Source: a bacterium
GTDB lineage: Bacteria; Bacillota; Bacilli; Lactobacillales; Streptococcaceae
Reading direction: 5' to 3'
Length of the DNA stretch: 64,000 bases
Assembly (NCBI GenBank): GCA_905221195.1
Contig: CAJNCF010000002.1
Coordinates: forward strand, 62,001-126,000
Each line of letters opens with the position of its first letter. Within the stretch, counting starts at the first letter, position 1. The position numbers and the translations under genes were made by a program. The notes under the pieces are model-generated. The model was given only the letters and a program-made list of their open reading frames with translations, had not been told where the DNA came from and did no database searches. This document shows, piece by piece, positions 49,905 through 56,648 of this stretch.

Positions 49905-50711
49905 ATGAGTATTAAACTAATTGCCGTCGATATTGACGGAACCCTAGTCAACAGTAAAAAGGAGATCACTCCTGAAGTCTTTTCTGCCATCCAAGATGCC
50001 AAAGAAGCTGGTGTCAAAGTCGTGATTGCAACTGGACGCCCTATCGCTGGTGTTGCCAAACTTCTGGACGACTTGCAGTTGAGAGACGAGGGTGACTATG
50101 TAGTGACCTTCAACGGTGCCCTTGTCCAAGAAACTGCTACAGGACATGAGATTATCAGCGAATCCTTGACCTATGAGGATTATCTAGATATGGAATTCCT
50201 CAGTCGCAAGCTTGGTGTCCACATGCACGCCATTACCAAGGATGGTATCTACACTGCCAATCGCAATATCGGAAAATACACAGTGCACGAATCAACCCTC
50301 GTCAGCATGCCTATCTTCTACCGCACACCTGAAGAAATGGCTGACAAGGAAATCGTCAAATGTATGTTCATCGATGAACCAGAGATTCTAGATGCTGCCA
50401 TTGAAAAGATTCCAGCCGAATTTTACGAACGCTACTCCATCAACAAATCTGCTCCTTTCTACCTCGAACTCCTTAAAAAGAATGTAGACAAGGGTTCAGC
50501 TATTACCCACCTAGCCGAAAAACTAGGGCTGACCAAAGATGAAACCATGGCGATCGGTGACGAAGAAAATGACCGTGCCATGCTGGAAGTCGTTGGGAAC
50601 CCCGTTGTCATGGAAAATGGAAATCCAGAAATCAAAAAAATCGCCAAATACATCACTAAAACAAATGACGAATCTGGCGTTGCCCATGCCATCCGTACAT
50701 GGGTACTGTAA
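49905..50711 (+). CDS. Cof-type HAD-superfamily hydrolase (YidA-like sugar phosphatase)
   Basis: 268 residues: the nucleophile DIDGTLVNS, TGRPIAG, the lysine region before GSAITHLAEKLG, and GDEENDRAMLE. YidA-type proteins hydrolyse several sugar phosphates. It is the third Cof-type HAD in the window, probably co-transcribed with the HD-domain gene. SD AAGAGG. Confidence 0.9.
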   Translation: MSIKLIAVDIDGTLVNSKKEITPEVFSAIQDAKEAGVKVVIATGRPIAGVAKLLDDLQLRDEGDYVVTFNGALVQETATGHEIISESLTYEDYLDMEFLSRKLGVHMHAITKDGIYTANRNIGKYTVHESTLVSMPIFYRTPEEMADKEIVKCMFIDEPEILDAAIEKIPAEFYERYSINKSAPFYLELLKKNVDKGSAITHLAEKLGLTKDETMAIGDEENDRAMLEVVGNPVVMENGNPEIKKIAKYITKTNDESGVAHAIRTWVL

Positions 50712-50753
50712 AAGTATCATTTTTCAATAAAAATTGATTATCAATAAAATCCA

Positions 50754-51752
50754 ATGAATTTTTTTAGCAAACTATTTAATTTAAAACAAAATAATCATAA
50801 TAGAGACACAAATTCTGATTGTAACAATTTTTACCTAAACAAATTAGAATGCGGCCTTACTCCTGGGCAACTCATACTCATAGATTGGACTCAAAAAACA
50901 GGGAGAAATTATAATTTTCCAAGATATTTTAAATACTCTCTTCAAATTGACCCTGAATCTACACACAATCAATTATACAAATTAGGATACTTCACTAAAA
51001 ATAAGACTTTAGCCTATCTTAAAGTAGTAGAATTAAAAACTATATTAGCTAAACATAGTTTACCTACTTCTGGAAAAAAAGCAGAATTAATTACAAGAAT
51101 AATTGATAATGTTAACATTGATAAATTAGATATTCCGTTCGAATTTAAACTAACAAAAGAAGCACAAAATCTTATTCTAGAATATAATGACTTTATCAAA
51201 GCATACTATGATAAAGACATAACTATGGAAGATTATTATAAAGAAAAAAACAATATTTCTTTTAAAGCAGCTTATGGTGATGTAAAATGGAGTCTCTTAA
51301 ATAAACAAGCTCATAGGAATACTGTAGCAAAAGATTTTGGATGCTTATCTGTCACACGAAATGCACAGGGAAGACAATTGGAACAAGAAGGTAATATTAA
51401 ACATTCTTTAATATATTACATAGAATCTTTGATAATTACTATTTCAGGATTACAAAATAATTTTTCAGCCACTGATTATCCAGTATATTATCCCGATTCG
51501 ATATCTGACTACTCACTAAAACATATTCAAACATTAATAGAATCATTATCTGATGACGATTATGATTTTGCTTTTGATGAGGCATTTTTTCACTTCTCAA
51601 CTTTGAATGCAAATCATTTTTTATCTAAGGAAGATATTGACTATTTAAGAGTTAATTTACCTTGTTCCACTGCTGAAGAAATAAACAATTACTTAAAGAA
51701 ATATGAATGTTATAGTTCTTTAAATCATTTAGAACTTGATGATTTTGAATAA
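50754..51752 (+). CDS. SAP-domain protein of unknown function, AT-rich
   Basis: 332 residues. A SAP-like helix-extension-helix (LKVVELKTILAKHSLPTSGKKAELITRII, about residues 85-115) suggests DNA binding. The rest, including an acidic C terminus (ESLSDDDYDFAFDEAFF), is unrecognised. The gene is visibly more AT-rich, with more Asn/Lys/Ile codons than its neighbours, and has no Shine-Dalgarno sequence, which hints at acquisition. It lies 42 bases past the HAD gene and before a tRNA-Arg, a common integration spot. No integrase or other mobile genes are present. Confidence 0.75.
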   Translation: MNFFSKLFNLKQNNHNRDTNSDCNNFYLNKLECGLTPGQLILIDWTQKTGRNYNFPRYFKYSLQIDPESTHNQLYKLGYFTKNKTLAYLKVVELKTILAKHSLPTSGKKAELITRIIDNVNIDKLDIPFEFKLTKEAQNLILEYNDFIKAYYDKDITMEDYYKEKNNISFKAAYGDVKWSLLNKQAHRNTVAKDFGCLSVTRNAQGRQLEQEGNIKHSLIYYIESLIITISGLQNNFSATDYPVYYPDSISDYSLKHIQTLIESLSDDDYDFAFDEAFFHFSTLNANHFLSKEDIDYLRVNLPCSTAEEINNYLKKYECYSSLNHLELDDFE

Positions 51753-51828
51753 ATTGATTATACAAACATTTATATACTCGATATAGTCTCAATTTTATCT
51801 GAAGATTGCCCAAATTTTTCAATAATAA

Positions 51829-51867
51829 AACGCATAATATGGAGATAAATCCCCCATATTATGCGTT
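51829..51867. terminator. Bidirectional terminator between the SAP gene and tRNA-Arg (repeated AACGCATAATAT hairpin)
   Basis: A perfect 14-bp stem (AACGCATAATATGG / CCATATTATGCGTT) with T-rich flanks on both strands. The outer stem is the same as at 32394-32440. Confidence 0.85.
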
Positions 51868-51903
51868 CTTTTAATATCAAAGACTTATTTGATATCTAAT
51901 TAC

Positions 51904-51975
51904 TGCCCCCTGCAGGAATCGAACCTGCAACTACTCCTTAGGAGGGAGTTGTTATATCCATTGAACTAAGGGAGC
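51904..51975 (-). tRNA. tRNA-Arg (anticodon CCT)
   Basis: A 72-nt cloverleaf. The acceptor GCTCCCT pairs with AGGGGGC, the T arm has GGTTCGATTCC, and the anticodon stem ACTCC / GGAGT holds the loop CTCCTAA, giving CCT for AGG codons. No CCA is encoded. Confidence 0.93.
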
Positions 51976-51980
51976 TAGAG

Positions 51981-52010
51981 AAAAACTCTGCTAAATAAGC
52001 AGAGTTTTTT
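51981..52010 (-). terminator. Terminator of rplS
   Basis: AAAAACTCTGCT / AGCAGAGTTTTTT, a near-perfect 12-bp stem right after the rplS stop and 6 bases before the tRNA. Confidence 0.82.
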
Positions 52011-52017
52011 AGTCGAA

Positions 52018-52365
52018 TTAACGACGGATTTCTTTGATACGAGCTGCTTTACCTTGAAGAGCACGCAAGTAGTACAATTTCGCACGACGTACTTTACCGT
52101 AACGAACAACTTCGATTTTTTCAACACGTGGAGTGTGGATTGGGAAGATACGCTCAACACCTACACCGTTAGAGATTTTACGAACTGTGTAGTTTTCTGA
52201 GATGCCAGCACCTTTACGTGCGATAACAACACCTTCAAAAATCTGGATACGTTCACGGTTACCTTCGACAACTTTCGCGTGTACACGAACAGTGTCACCA
52301 GGACGGAATGATGGGATATCTGTACGAAGTTGACCTTCAGTCAAGCTTTGGATTAATGGATTCAT
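52018..52365 (-). CDS. rplS: Ribosomal protein L19
   Basis: 115 residues. The 50S subunit protein at the subunit interface. It starts [32 protein letters not shown] and contains [13 protein letters not shown], both diagnostic. Single-gene unit with a structured leader (52390-52458) and a terminator. Confidence 0.97.
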
Positions 52366-52389
52366 TTTATTCTCCTATCTTTGTCAATC

Positions 52390-52458
52390 TTGAGGAATCT
52401 TCCTCAGCGGATAAACTGTATTTTTGTGCGTCCATTACACACAAGATACAGTTTACCA
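52390..52458 (-). promoter_or_regulatory. Candidate L19 autoregulatory leader
   Basis: On the minus strand a long stem of roughly 18 pairs (GGTAAACTGTAT..TTGTGTG / CGCACAA..ATACAGTTTATCC) is followed by a second hairpin (GAGGAA-GA-TTCCTC) and then the rplS SD. Location and shape fit the L19 leader known from Bacilli. Confidence 0.6.
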
Positions 52459-52483
52459 AATTTCCACAAAAAAGTAAAGAAAT

Positions 52484-52813
52484 TTATAGCAGAATTCCTA
52501 AAAAAATCGCAACTAAACCACCTAAATAGGTCAAAGCTAAATAAGAATAAAAGACCTTCTTATCACTTAACAGTCTTTGGAGTTCTTCATTCAAGGTCGA
52601 AAAAGTCGTCAGACCTCCACAAAACCCTGTCGCTAGAATAGCATAGACTTCCTTGGACTCAATATGATTGTAGAGTAATCCAATCAAAAAACAACCTAAA
52701 AGATTGGCTATAAGCGTTCCGAGGGGCAATTTAGAAGCTTGATTATAGTGGGAAAAGAAATACCGTACTAGGGCTCCGCAGCCACAAGCAATTGCAAGAT
52801 AGACGATTACCAT
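52484..52813 (-). CDS. crcB: Fluoride channel subunit CrcB/Fluc (second copy)
   Basis: 109 residues with four hydrophobic segments. The family core GFCGGLTTFSTLNEE (ion pathway and central Na+ site) is present. It exports fluoride from the cytoplasm. It overlaps the other crcB by 7 bases. In two-gene species the two subunits probably form a heterodimer. Confidence 0.92.
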   Translation of the reverse strand: MVIVYLAIACGCGALVRYFFSHYNQASKLPLGTLIANLLGCFLIGLLYNHIESKEVYAILATGFCGGLTTFSTLNEELQRLLSDKKVFYSYLALTYLGGLVAIFLGILL

Positions 52814-53181
52814 TTTTTCCTCCCTAGACAGTAAGCTAAAAGCAGGCCTCCACCGATGCTCAAAAGCAAATACAAAACCAAACTAAAATAACGCCCCTTA
52901 TCAAGCAGTTTCACAGCATCAAGCATTAGACTTGAAAAGGTTGTTAAACCTCCACAAAAACCCGTCCCCAGTGCTAAAATCAAGCCCTTACTAGTCCCCT
53001 TATAGATCAGGTAGCCTTTTACCAAATAAACCAAGCAGAAAATGCCCAGATAGTTGACAAAGAGAGTTCCCCAAGGGAAATCTGGACTGGCTGGTAACCA
53101 AGTAGAAACTATATAGCGGACAAGTCCGCCCAACATGGCGGCTAGAAAAATTCCTAGCGGATAAAATTGTTCTTTTTTCAT
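52807..53181 (-). CDS. crcB: Fluoride channel subunit CrcB/Fluc (first copy)
   Basis: 124 residues, four membrane segments, with GFCGGLTTFSSLMLD. It overlaps the chorismate mutase stop by 4 bases and the second crcB by 7. No fluoride riboswitch was seen upstream of this unit. Confidence 0.92.
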   Translation of the reverse strand: MKKEQFYPLGIFLAAMLGGLVRYIVSTWLPASPDFPWGTLFVNYLGIFCLVYLVKGYLIYKGTSKGLILALGTGFCGGLTTFSSLMLDAVKLLDKGRYFSLVLYLLLSIGGGLLLAYCLGRKKW

Positions 53182-53444
53182 TTGATGTTTTGATCCTGAT
53201 AATCACGCGAACGTTTGAGTATGTCAGAAAAAGTCGCGACAATAGTCTCCTGATAGCACTTGTCCTCTACACGACTTCTAACCTTTTCAAAAATAACCTC
53301 TTCTCTCTTAGTATCTAAAATCGGTTTACCTGATGCCTTCTTATAGGCAACTACCCCCTCAACCAAATGCATTCGTTCTTCTAAGAGCTTGACGATTTGG
53401 TCGTCGATTTGATCAATTTCTTGACGAATACTATCTAAATCCAT
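53178..53444 (-). CDS. Chorismate mutase (AroQ type)
   Basis: 88-residue monofunctional AroQ-class helical domain: IRQEIDQIDDQIVKLLEERMHLVEGVVAYKK, with the conserved Arg, Lys and Glu residues of the active site and a later REEVIFEKVR. It converts chorismate to prephenate for Phe/Tyr. The other aromatic genes are not nearby. It is transcribed with the two crcB genes. Confidence 0.88.
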   Translation of the reverse strand: MDLDSIRQEIDQIDDQIVKLLEERMHLVEGVVAYKKASGKPILDTKREEVIFEKVRSRVEDKCYQETIVATFSDILKRSRDYQDQNIK

Positions 53445-53517
53445 ACAGTCTCCTCCTTTATTTGAATTATTGTATCAAAAAGCTACCAAATAGGCTAGTA
53501 AAATCCCAACTCACGAT

Positions 53518-53549
53518 AAAAAATGCACTGATTGATTTCATCAGCGCAC
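53518..53549 (-). terminator. Terminator of the flavodoxin gene
   Basis: TGC.CTGAT / ATCAG.GCA with a T-run on the minus strand, 9 bases past the flavodoxin stop. Confidence 0.75.
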
Positions 53550-53557
53550 GTTTATAC

Positions 53558-54001
53558 TTATCCTAGTTTAGCAGCCAATTCTTCTGCAAATTGTTCCAAG
53601 CGTTCAATATCTTCTTCCTCGGCAGAAAGATCAACTTTGACACACTCTGAACCTTTTTCTGCTCCTGTTGACACAAAGACACGGTCAAAGTCATCAACAG
53701 CCTTACAGAATTCATCGTAGAAGGTATCTCCTGAGCCGACCACTCCGTAGATTTTGCCATTCAAGTTGAGGTCAGCTAAGTCTTCGTAGAAGTCCATCAT
53801 CTCATCTGGCAATTCTCCATCACCATAAGTATAGGTCGCAACGATAGCGATGTCTGCTTCCAAGAAGTCTGAAGCGTCAACAGTTGTACATTCATCAACA
53901 TCGACATCCAAGCCCAAGTCACGTAATTTATCTGCTACAATATCTGCAATTTCTTCGGTATTACCCGTCATACTGGCAAATACAATTTTTGCTAATGCCA
54001 T
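53558..54001 (-). CDS. Flavodoxin
   Basis: 147-residue short-chain flavodoxin. The FMN phosphate loop SMTGNTEEIA is at about residues 10-19, and the isoalloxazine loops are around TYTYGDGELPDE and GSGDTFYDEF. A one-electron carrier. SD GGAGGA; extended -10 TGATATAAT (hexamer 54034-54029). Confidence 0.93.
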   Translation of the reverse strand: MALAKIVFASMTGNTEEIADIVADKLRDLGLDVDVDECTTVDASDFLEADIAIVATYTYGDGELPDEMMDFYEDLADLNLNGKIYGVVGSGDTFYDEFCKAVDDFDRVFVSTGAEKGSECVKVDLSAEEEDIERLEQFAEELAAKLG

Positions 54002-54072
54002 ATCGTCCTCCTCAATTTATCTTTCTCCATTATATCACATCTTTTTCATTTTAAAAATAAAAATTCTTGTGC

Positions 54073-54078
54073 TACAAT
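54073..54078 (+). promoter_or_regulatory. Promoter -10 of the DHH phosphodiesterase gene
   Basis: TTGTGCTACAAT, an extended -10, 27 bases before the ATG; divergent from the flavodoxin promoter. Confidence 0.55.
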
Positions 54079-54104
54079 GAAATGAGAAAGAATTGAGGTT
54101 ATTT

Positions 54105-55040
54105 ATGGACATTTGCCATCAAATTTTAGAAAAAATCAAAGAATACGACACGATTATCATTCACCGCCATATGAAACCAGACCCTGATGCCTTGGGTAGT
54201 CAGGTGGGATTGAAAACCTTGCTGGAACATCATTTCCCAGAAAAAAACATTAAAGCTGTTGGTTTTGATGAACCAACTCTTACTTGGATGGCTGAAATGG
54301 ATCTTGTTGAAGATAGTGCCTACCAAGGCGCCCTTGTCATCGTCTGTGATACGGCGAATACTGCTCGTATTGACGATAAGCGCTATAGTCAAGGTGATTT
54401 TCTCATTAAGATTGACCACCATCCAAATGATGATGTATATGGTGACCTATCTTGGGTGGATACTAGTTCAAGTAGCGCTAGTGAGATGATTACCCTATTT
54501 GCTGAAACAACCCAACTTGCCTTGTCAGATCGAGCTGCTGAATTACTCTTTGCAGGAATTGTTGGTGATACAGGTCGCTTCCTCTACCCTTCTACCACTG
54601 CACGCACCCTCCGTCTGGCTGCTTCTCTGAGAGAACAGAACTTTGACTTTGCGGCTCTCACTCGTAAAATGGACACTATGAGCTACAAAATTGCTAAACT
54701 TCAAGGTTATATCTATGACCATCTGGAAGTGGATGAAAATGGTGTAGCGCGCGTTATCCTGAGTCAAGATATCTTGAAACAATTCAATGTGACCGATGCT
54801 GAAACTGCAGCTATTGTGGGTGCACCTGGACGCATTGACAGTGTAAGTCTCTGGGGAATTTTTGTAGAGCAAGCTGATGGCCACTACCGTGTTCGCTTAC
54901 GCAGTAAAATCCATCCTATCAATGAAATTGCCAAGGAGCATGATGGTGGAGGCCACCCTCTAGCAAGTGGTGCTAATTCCTATAGCCCAGAAGAAAACGA
55001 AATCATCTACCAAAAGTTAAAAAACTTGCTTAAAAACTGA
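54105..55040 (+). CDS. pde2: DHH-DHHA1 phosphodiesterase (NrnA/Pde2 type)
   Basis: 311 residues from the ATG at 54105 (GAGG upstream); a TTG at 54093 is rejected. DHH motifs: HRHMKPDPDALGSQ, CDTANTARID and IDHHPND. The C-terminal DHHA1 domain carries GGGHPLASGA. The family degrades nano-RNA and pAp. The pneumococcal homologue is known as Pde2, which hydrolyses pApA and takes part in c-di-AMP turnover. That gene name is my assignment by family and position. Confidence 0.88.
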   Translation: MDICHQILEKIKEYDTIIIHRHMKPDPDALGSQVGLKTLLEHHFPEKNIKAVGFDEPTLTWMAEMDLVEDSAYQGALVIVCDTANTARIDDKRYSQGDFLIKIDHHPNDDVYGDLSWVDTSSSSASEMITLFAETTQLALSDRAAELLFAGIVGDTGRFLYPSTTARTLRLAASLREQNFDFAALTRKMDTMSYKIAKLQGYIYDHLEVDENGVARVILSQDILKQFNVTDAETAAIVGAPGRIDSVSLWGIFVEQADGHYRVRLRSKIHPINEIAKEHDGGGHPLASGANSYSPEENEIIYQKLKNLLKN

Positions 55041-55135
55041 TAAAATACTTGCCAAACTTTTCATAATCTGATAGACTAGTATGGTAACAATCTATGGCTC
55101 GCAAAGAGACCATGGCAGAAAGGAAATATTGCAAA

Positions 55136-55378
55136 ATGAAAAAAGATATCCATCCAGAATATCGCCCAGTTGTCTTCATGGACACAACTACTGGTTACCA
55201 ATTCCTTAGCGGTTCAACAAAACGCTCTAACGAAACAGTTGAGTTCGAAGGCGAAACTTACCCATTGATCCGTGTGGAAATTTCATCAGACTCACACCCA
55301 TTCTACACTGGACGTCAAAAGTTCACTCAAGCAGATGGACGCGTGGATCGTTTCAACAAAAAATACGGTCTCAAATAA
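55136..55378 (+). CDS. rpmE2: Ribosomal protein L31 type B
   Basis: 80 residues from [18 protein letters not shown], the diagnostic L31 start. No CXXC zinc cysteines, hence the zinc-independent B type. A longer reading from 55094 is rejected because AAAGGA lies just upstream of 55136. A terminator follows directly. Confidence 0.95.
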
Positions 55379-55382
55379 TGAT

Positions 55383-55413
55383 AAAAAAGAACAGTTTCGA
55401 CTGTTCTTTTTTC
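55383..55413 (+). terminator. Terminator of rpmE2
   Basis: AAAAAAGAACAG / CTGTTCTTTTTT, a 12-bp perfect stem. Confidence 0.88.
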
Positions 55414-55451
55414 TTTCTTGAAATCAACTGCTATTTTCATGTTCCAAACTC

Positions 55452-55507
55452 AAAAAACTTTGCACTCTCGGTAGCCAAATAATGGTAACCAGAGTACAAA
55501 GTTTTTT
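55452..55507. repeat. 56-base imperfect palindrome beside the transposase remnant
   Basis: Arms AAAAAACTTTG-c-ACTCT and AGAGT-a-CAAAGTTTTTT enclose GGTagCCA / TGGtaACC. It could be a terminator or the mobile-element edge. A perfect 16-base palindrome (AACTAGAATTCTAGTT) follows at 55524-55539. Confidence 0.6.
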
Positions 55508-55570
55508 ATTAGACTTCCTGCGAAACTAGAATTCTAGTTCACAGTTGATAATTCCAGCAATAAAATTCAT

Positions 55571-56062
55571 TCATAATCCAAAGCGTTTACGTTGATTTCG
55601 ATAGGTTGTTGAAAACATTTTAAACGTTTTTACTTTGGCAAAAATATTCTTAACCTTGATTCTCTCTTTAGATAGCATATGATTATAGGATTTATCTTCA
55701 AGAGTTAGTGGCTTAAGTTTGCTTGATTTCCTCGGAGTTTGCGCTTGTGAATACATCTTCATGAGTCCTTGATAACCACTGTCAGCAAAGACTTTACCAG
55801 CTTGTCCGATATTTCTGCGACTCATTTTGAACAATTTCATATCGTGGCAATCATTACAGACAAAGGGAGCTTTATCGAGTAGAGGGCAAGGAAGGTTGTT
55901 AGAAGTAGAGTCTCTAATTTGTTTATTTCGTTTGACTTCTTTAGAAACAGTAGTCGGGTCTTTTAGAATAAGTTGCCCGATAGCTTTGAAGGTTTCACCG
56001 CGCTCTAAGCCTAATTGGATATCATTACGGTTTGAAAGGGTAAGGTATTTATGTTTTGTCAT
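55571..56062 (-). pseudogene. Chimeric transposase remnant: IS30-type N terminus joined to IS5-type C terminus
   Basis: 163 codons open from an ATG with GAGG upstream. Residues 1-72 (TKHKYLTLSNRNDIQLGLERG, TTVSKEVKRN, CPLLDKAPFVCNDC) are the DNA-binding start of an IS30-family transposase. From residue 73 (HDMKLFK, DSGYQG, KERIKVKNIFAKVK, TYRNQRKRFGL) the text is the end of an IS5-family DDE transposase, which holds its middle Asp but lacks the first catalytic Asp region. Both parts are truncated, so an active transposase is unlikely. The junction near 55846 is in frame. Confidence 0.8.
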
Positions 56063-56129
56063 AGTGGACCTCATTTCTAACTCAAATGTCTCATACTTAA
56101 TTCCACCATAAAAATCCGTTTTAGACTAA

Positions 56130-56156
56130 TTTCCACTTCGGCTAGCCAAGTGGAAG
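56130..56156. repeat. Palindrome upstream of the transposase remnant
   Basis: TTCCACTT-c-GGCTAGCC-AAGTGGAA, a near-perfect inverted repeat between the remnant and ebfC. Possibly a terminator or mobile-element debris. The remaining intergenic sequence shows nothing else recognised. Confidence 0.5.
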
Positions 56157-56208
56157 TTACTTTGAGAAGTTACCCCAAGCACAATTCTTAGATTCACTCA
56201 AAAAAGAT

Positions 56209-56237
56209 TAGACTTTTAACCCCAAAATTGATAAAAT
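56209..56237 (+). promoter_or_regulatory. Promoter of ebfC
   Basis: TAGACT (56209-56214), 17 bases, TAAAAT (56232-56237) with TG one base before the -10. Confidence 0.6.
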
Positions 56238-56275
56238 AGGAAAGAAAATAAGATAAAAGGAAACTGTAAATCACC

Positions 56276-56575
56276 ATGATGAACATGCAAAATATGATGC
56301 GTCAAGCACAAAAACTTCAAAAACAAATGGAACAAAGTCAAGCAGAACTTGCTGCTATGCAATTTGTGGGCAAATCTGTTCAAGACCTTGTTCAAGCGAC
56401 CTTAACTGGCGATAAGAAAGTTGTCAGCATTGACTTCAATCCAGCTGTCGTTGACCCAGAAGATCTTGAAACTCTTTCAGATATGACTGTTCAAGCCATT
56501 AACTCAGCTCTTGAACAAATCGATGAAACAACAAAGAAAAAATTAGGTGCTTTCGCTGGAAAATTGCCATTCTAA
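56276..56575 (+). CDS. ebfC: Nucleoid-associated protein EbfC/YbaB
   Basis: 99 residues. The N-terminal helix [20 protein letters not shown] and core [21 protein letters not shown] are diagnostic of the YbaB/EbfC family, dimeric DNA-binding proteins. In many bacteria the gene lies between dnaX and recR; here it stands alone. Confidence 0.94.
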   Translation: MMNMQNMMRQAQKLQKQMEQSQAELAAMQFVGKSVQDLVQATLTGDKKVVSIDFNPAVVDPEDLETLSDMTVQAINSALEQIDETTKKKLGAFAGKLPF

Positions 56576-56619
56576 GCATAAGAAAAAACAAGCATTCAAG
56601 AGAATACTTGCCTATCGTG

Positions 56620-56645
56620 GGAGGAACAACCGTTCCTCTTTTTGC
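56620..56645 (+). terminator. Terminator of ebfC
   Basis: GAGGAAC-AACC-GTTCCTC followed by TTTTT. Confidence 0.82.
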
Positions 56646-56648
56646 TTA

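Noticed and set aside
50754..51975. Prophage or integrative element at tRNA-Arg
   Set aside because: Only one AT-rich gene is present; no integrase, no repeat of the tRNA 3' end and no phage genes were seen.
53182..53560. Fluoride riboswitch controlling the crcB pair
   Set aside because: No crcB-motif sequence was found upstream of the chorismate mutase-crcB unit; the pair is translated by overlap from upstream genes.
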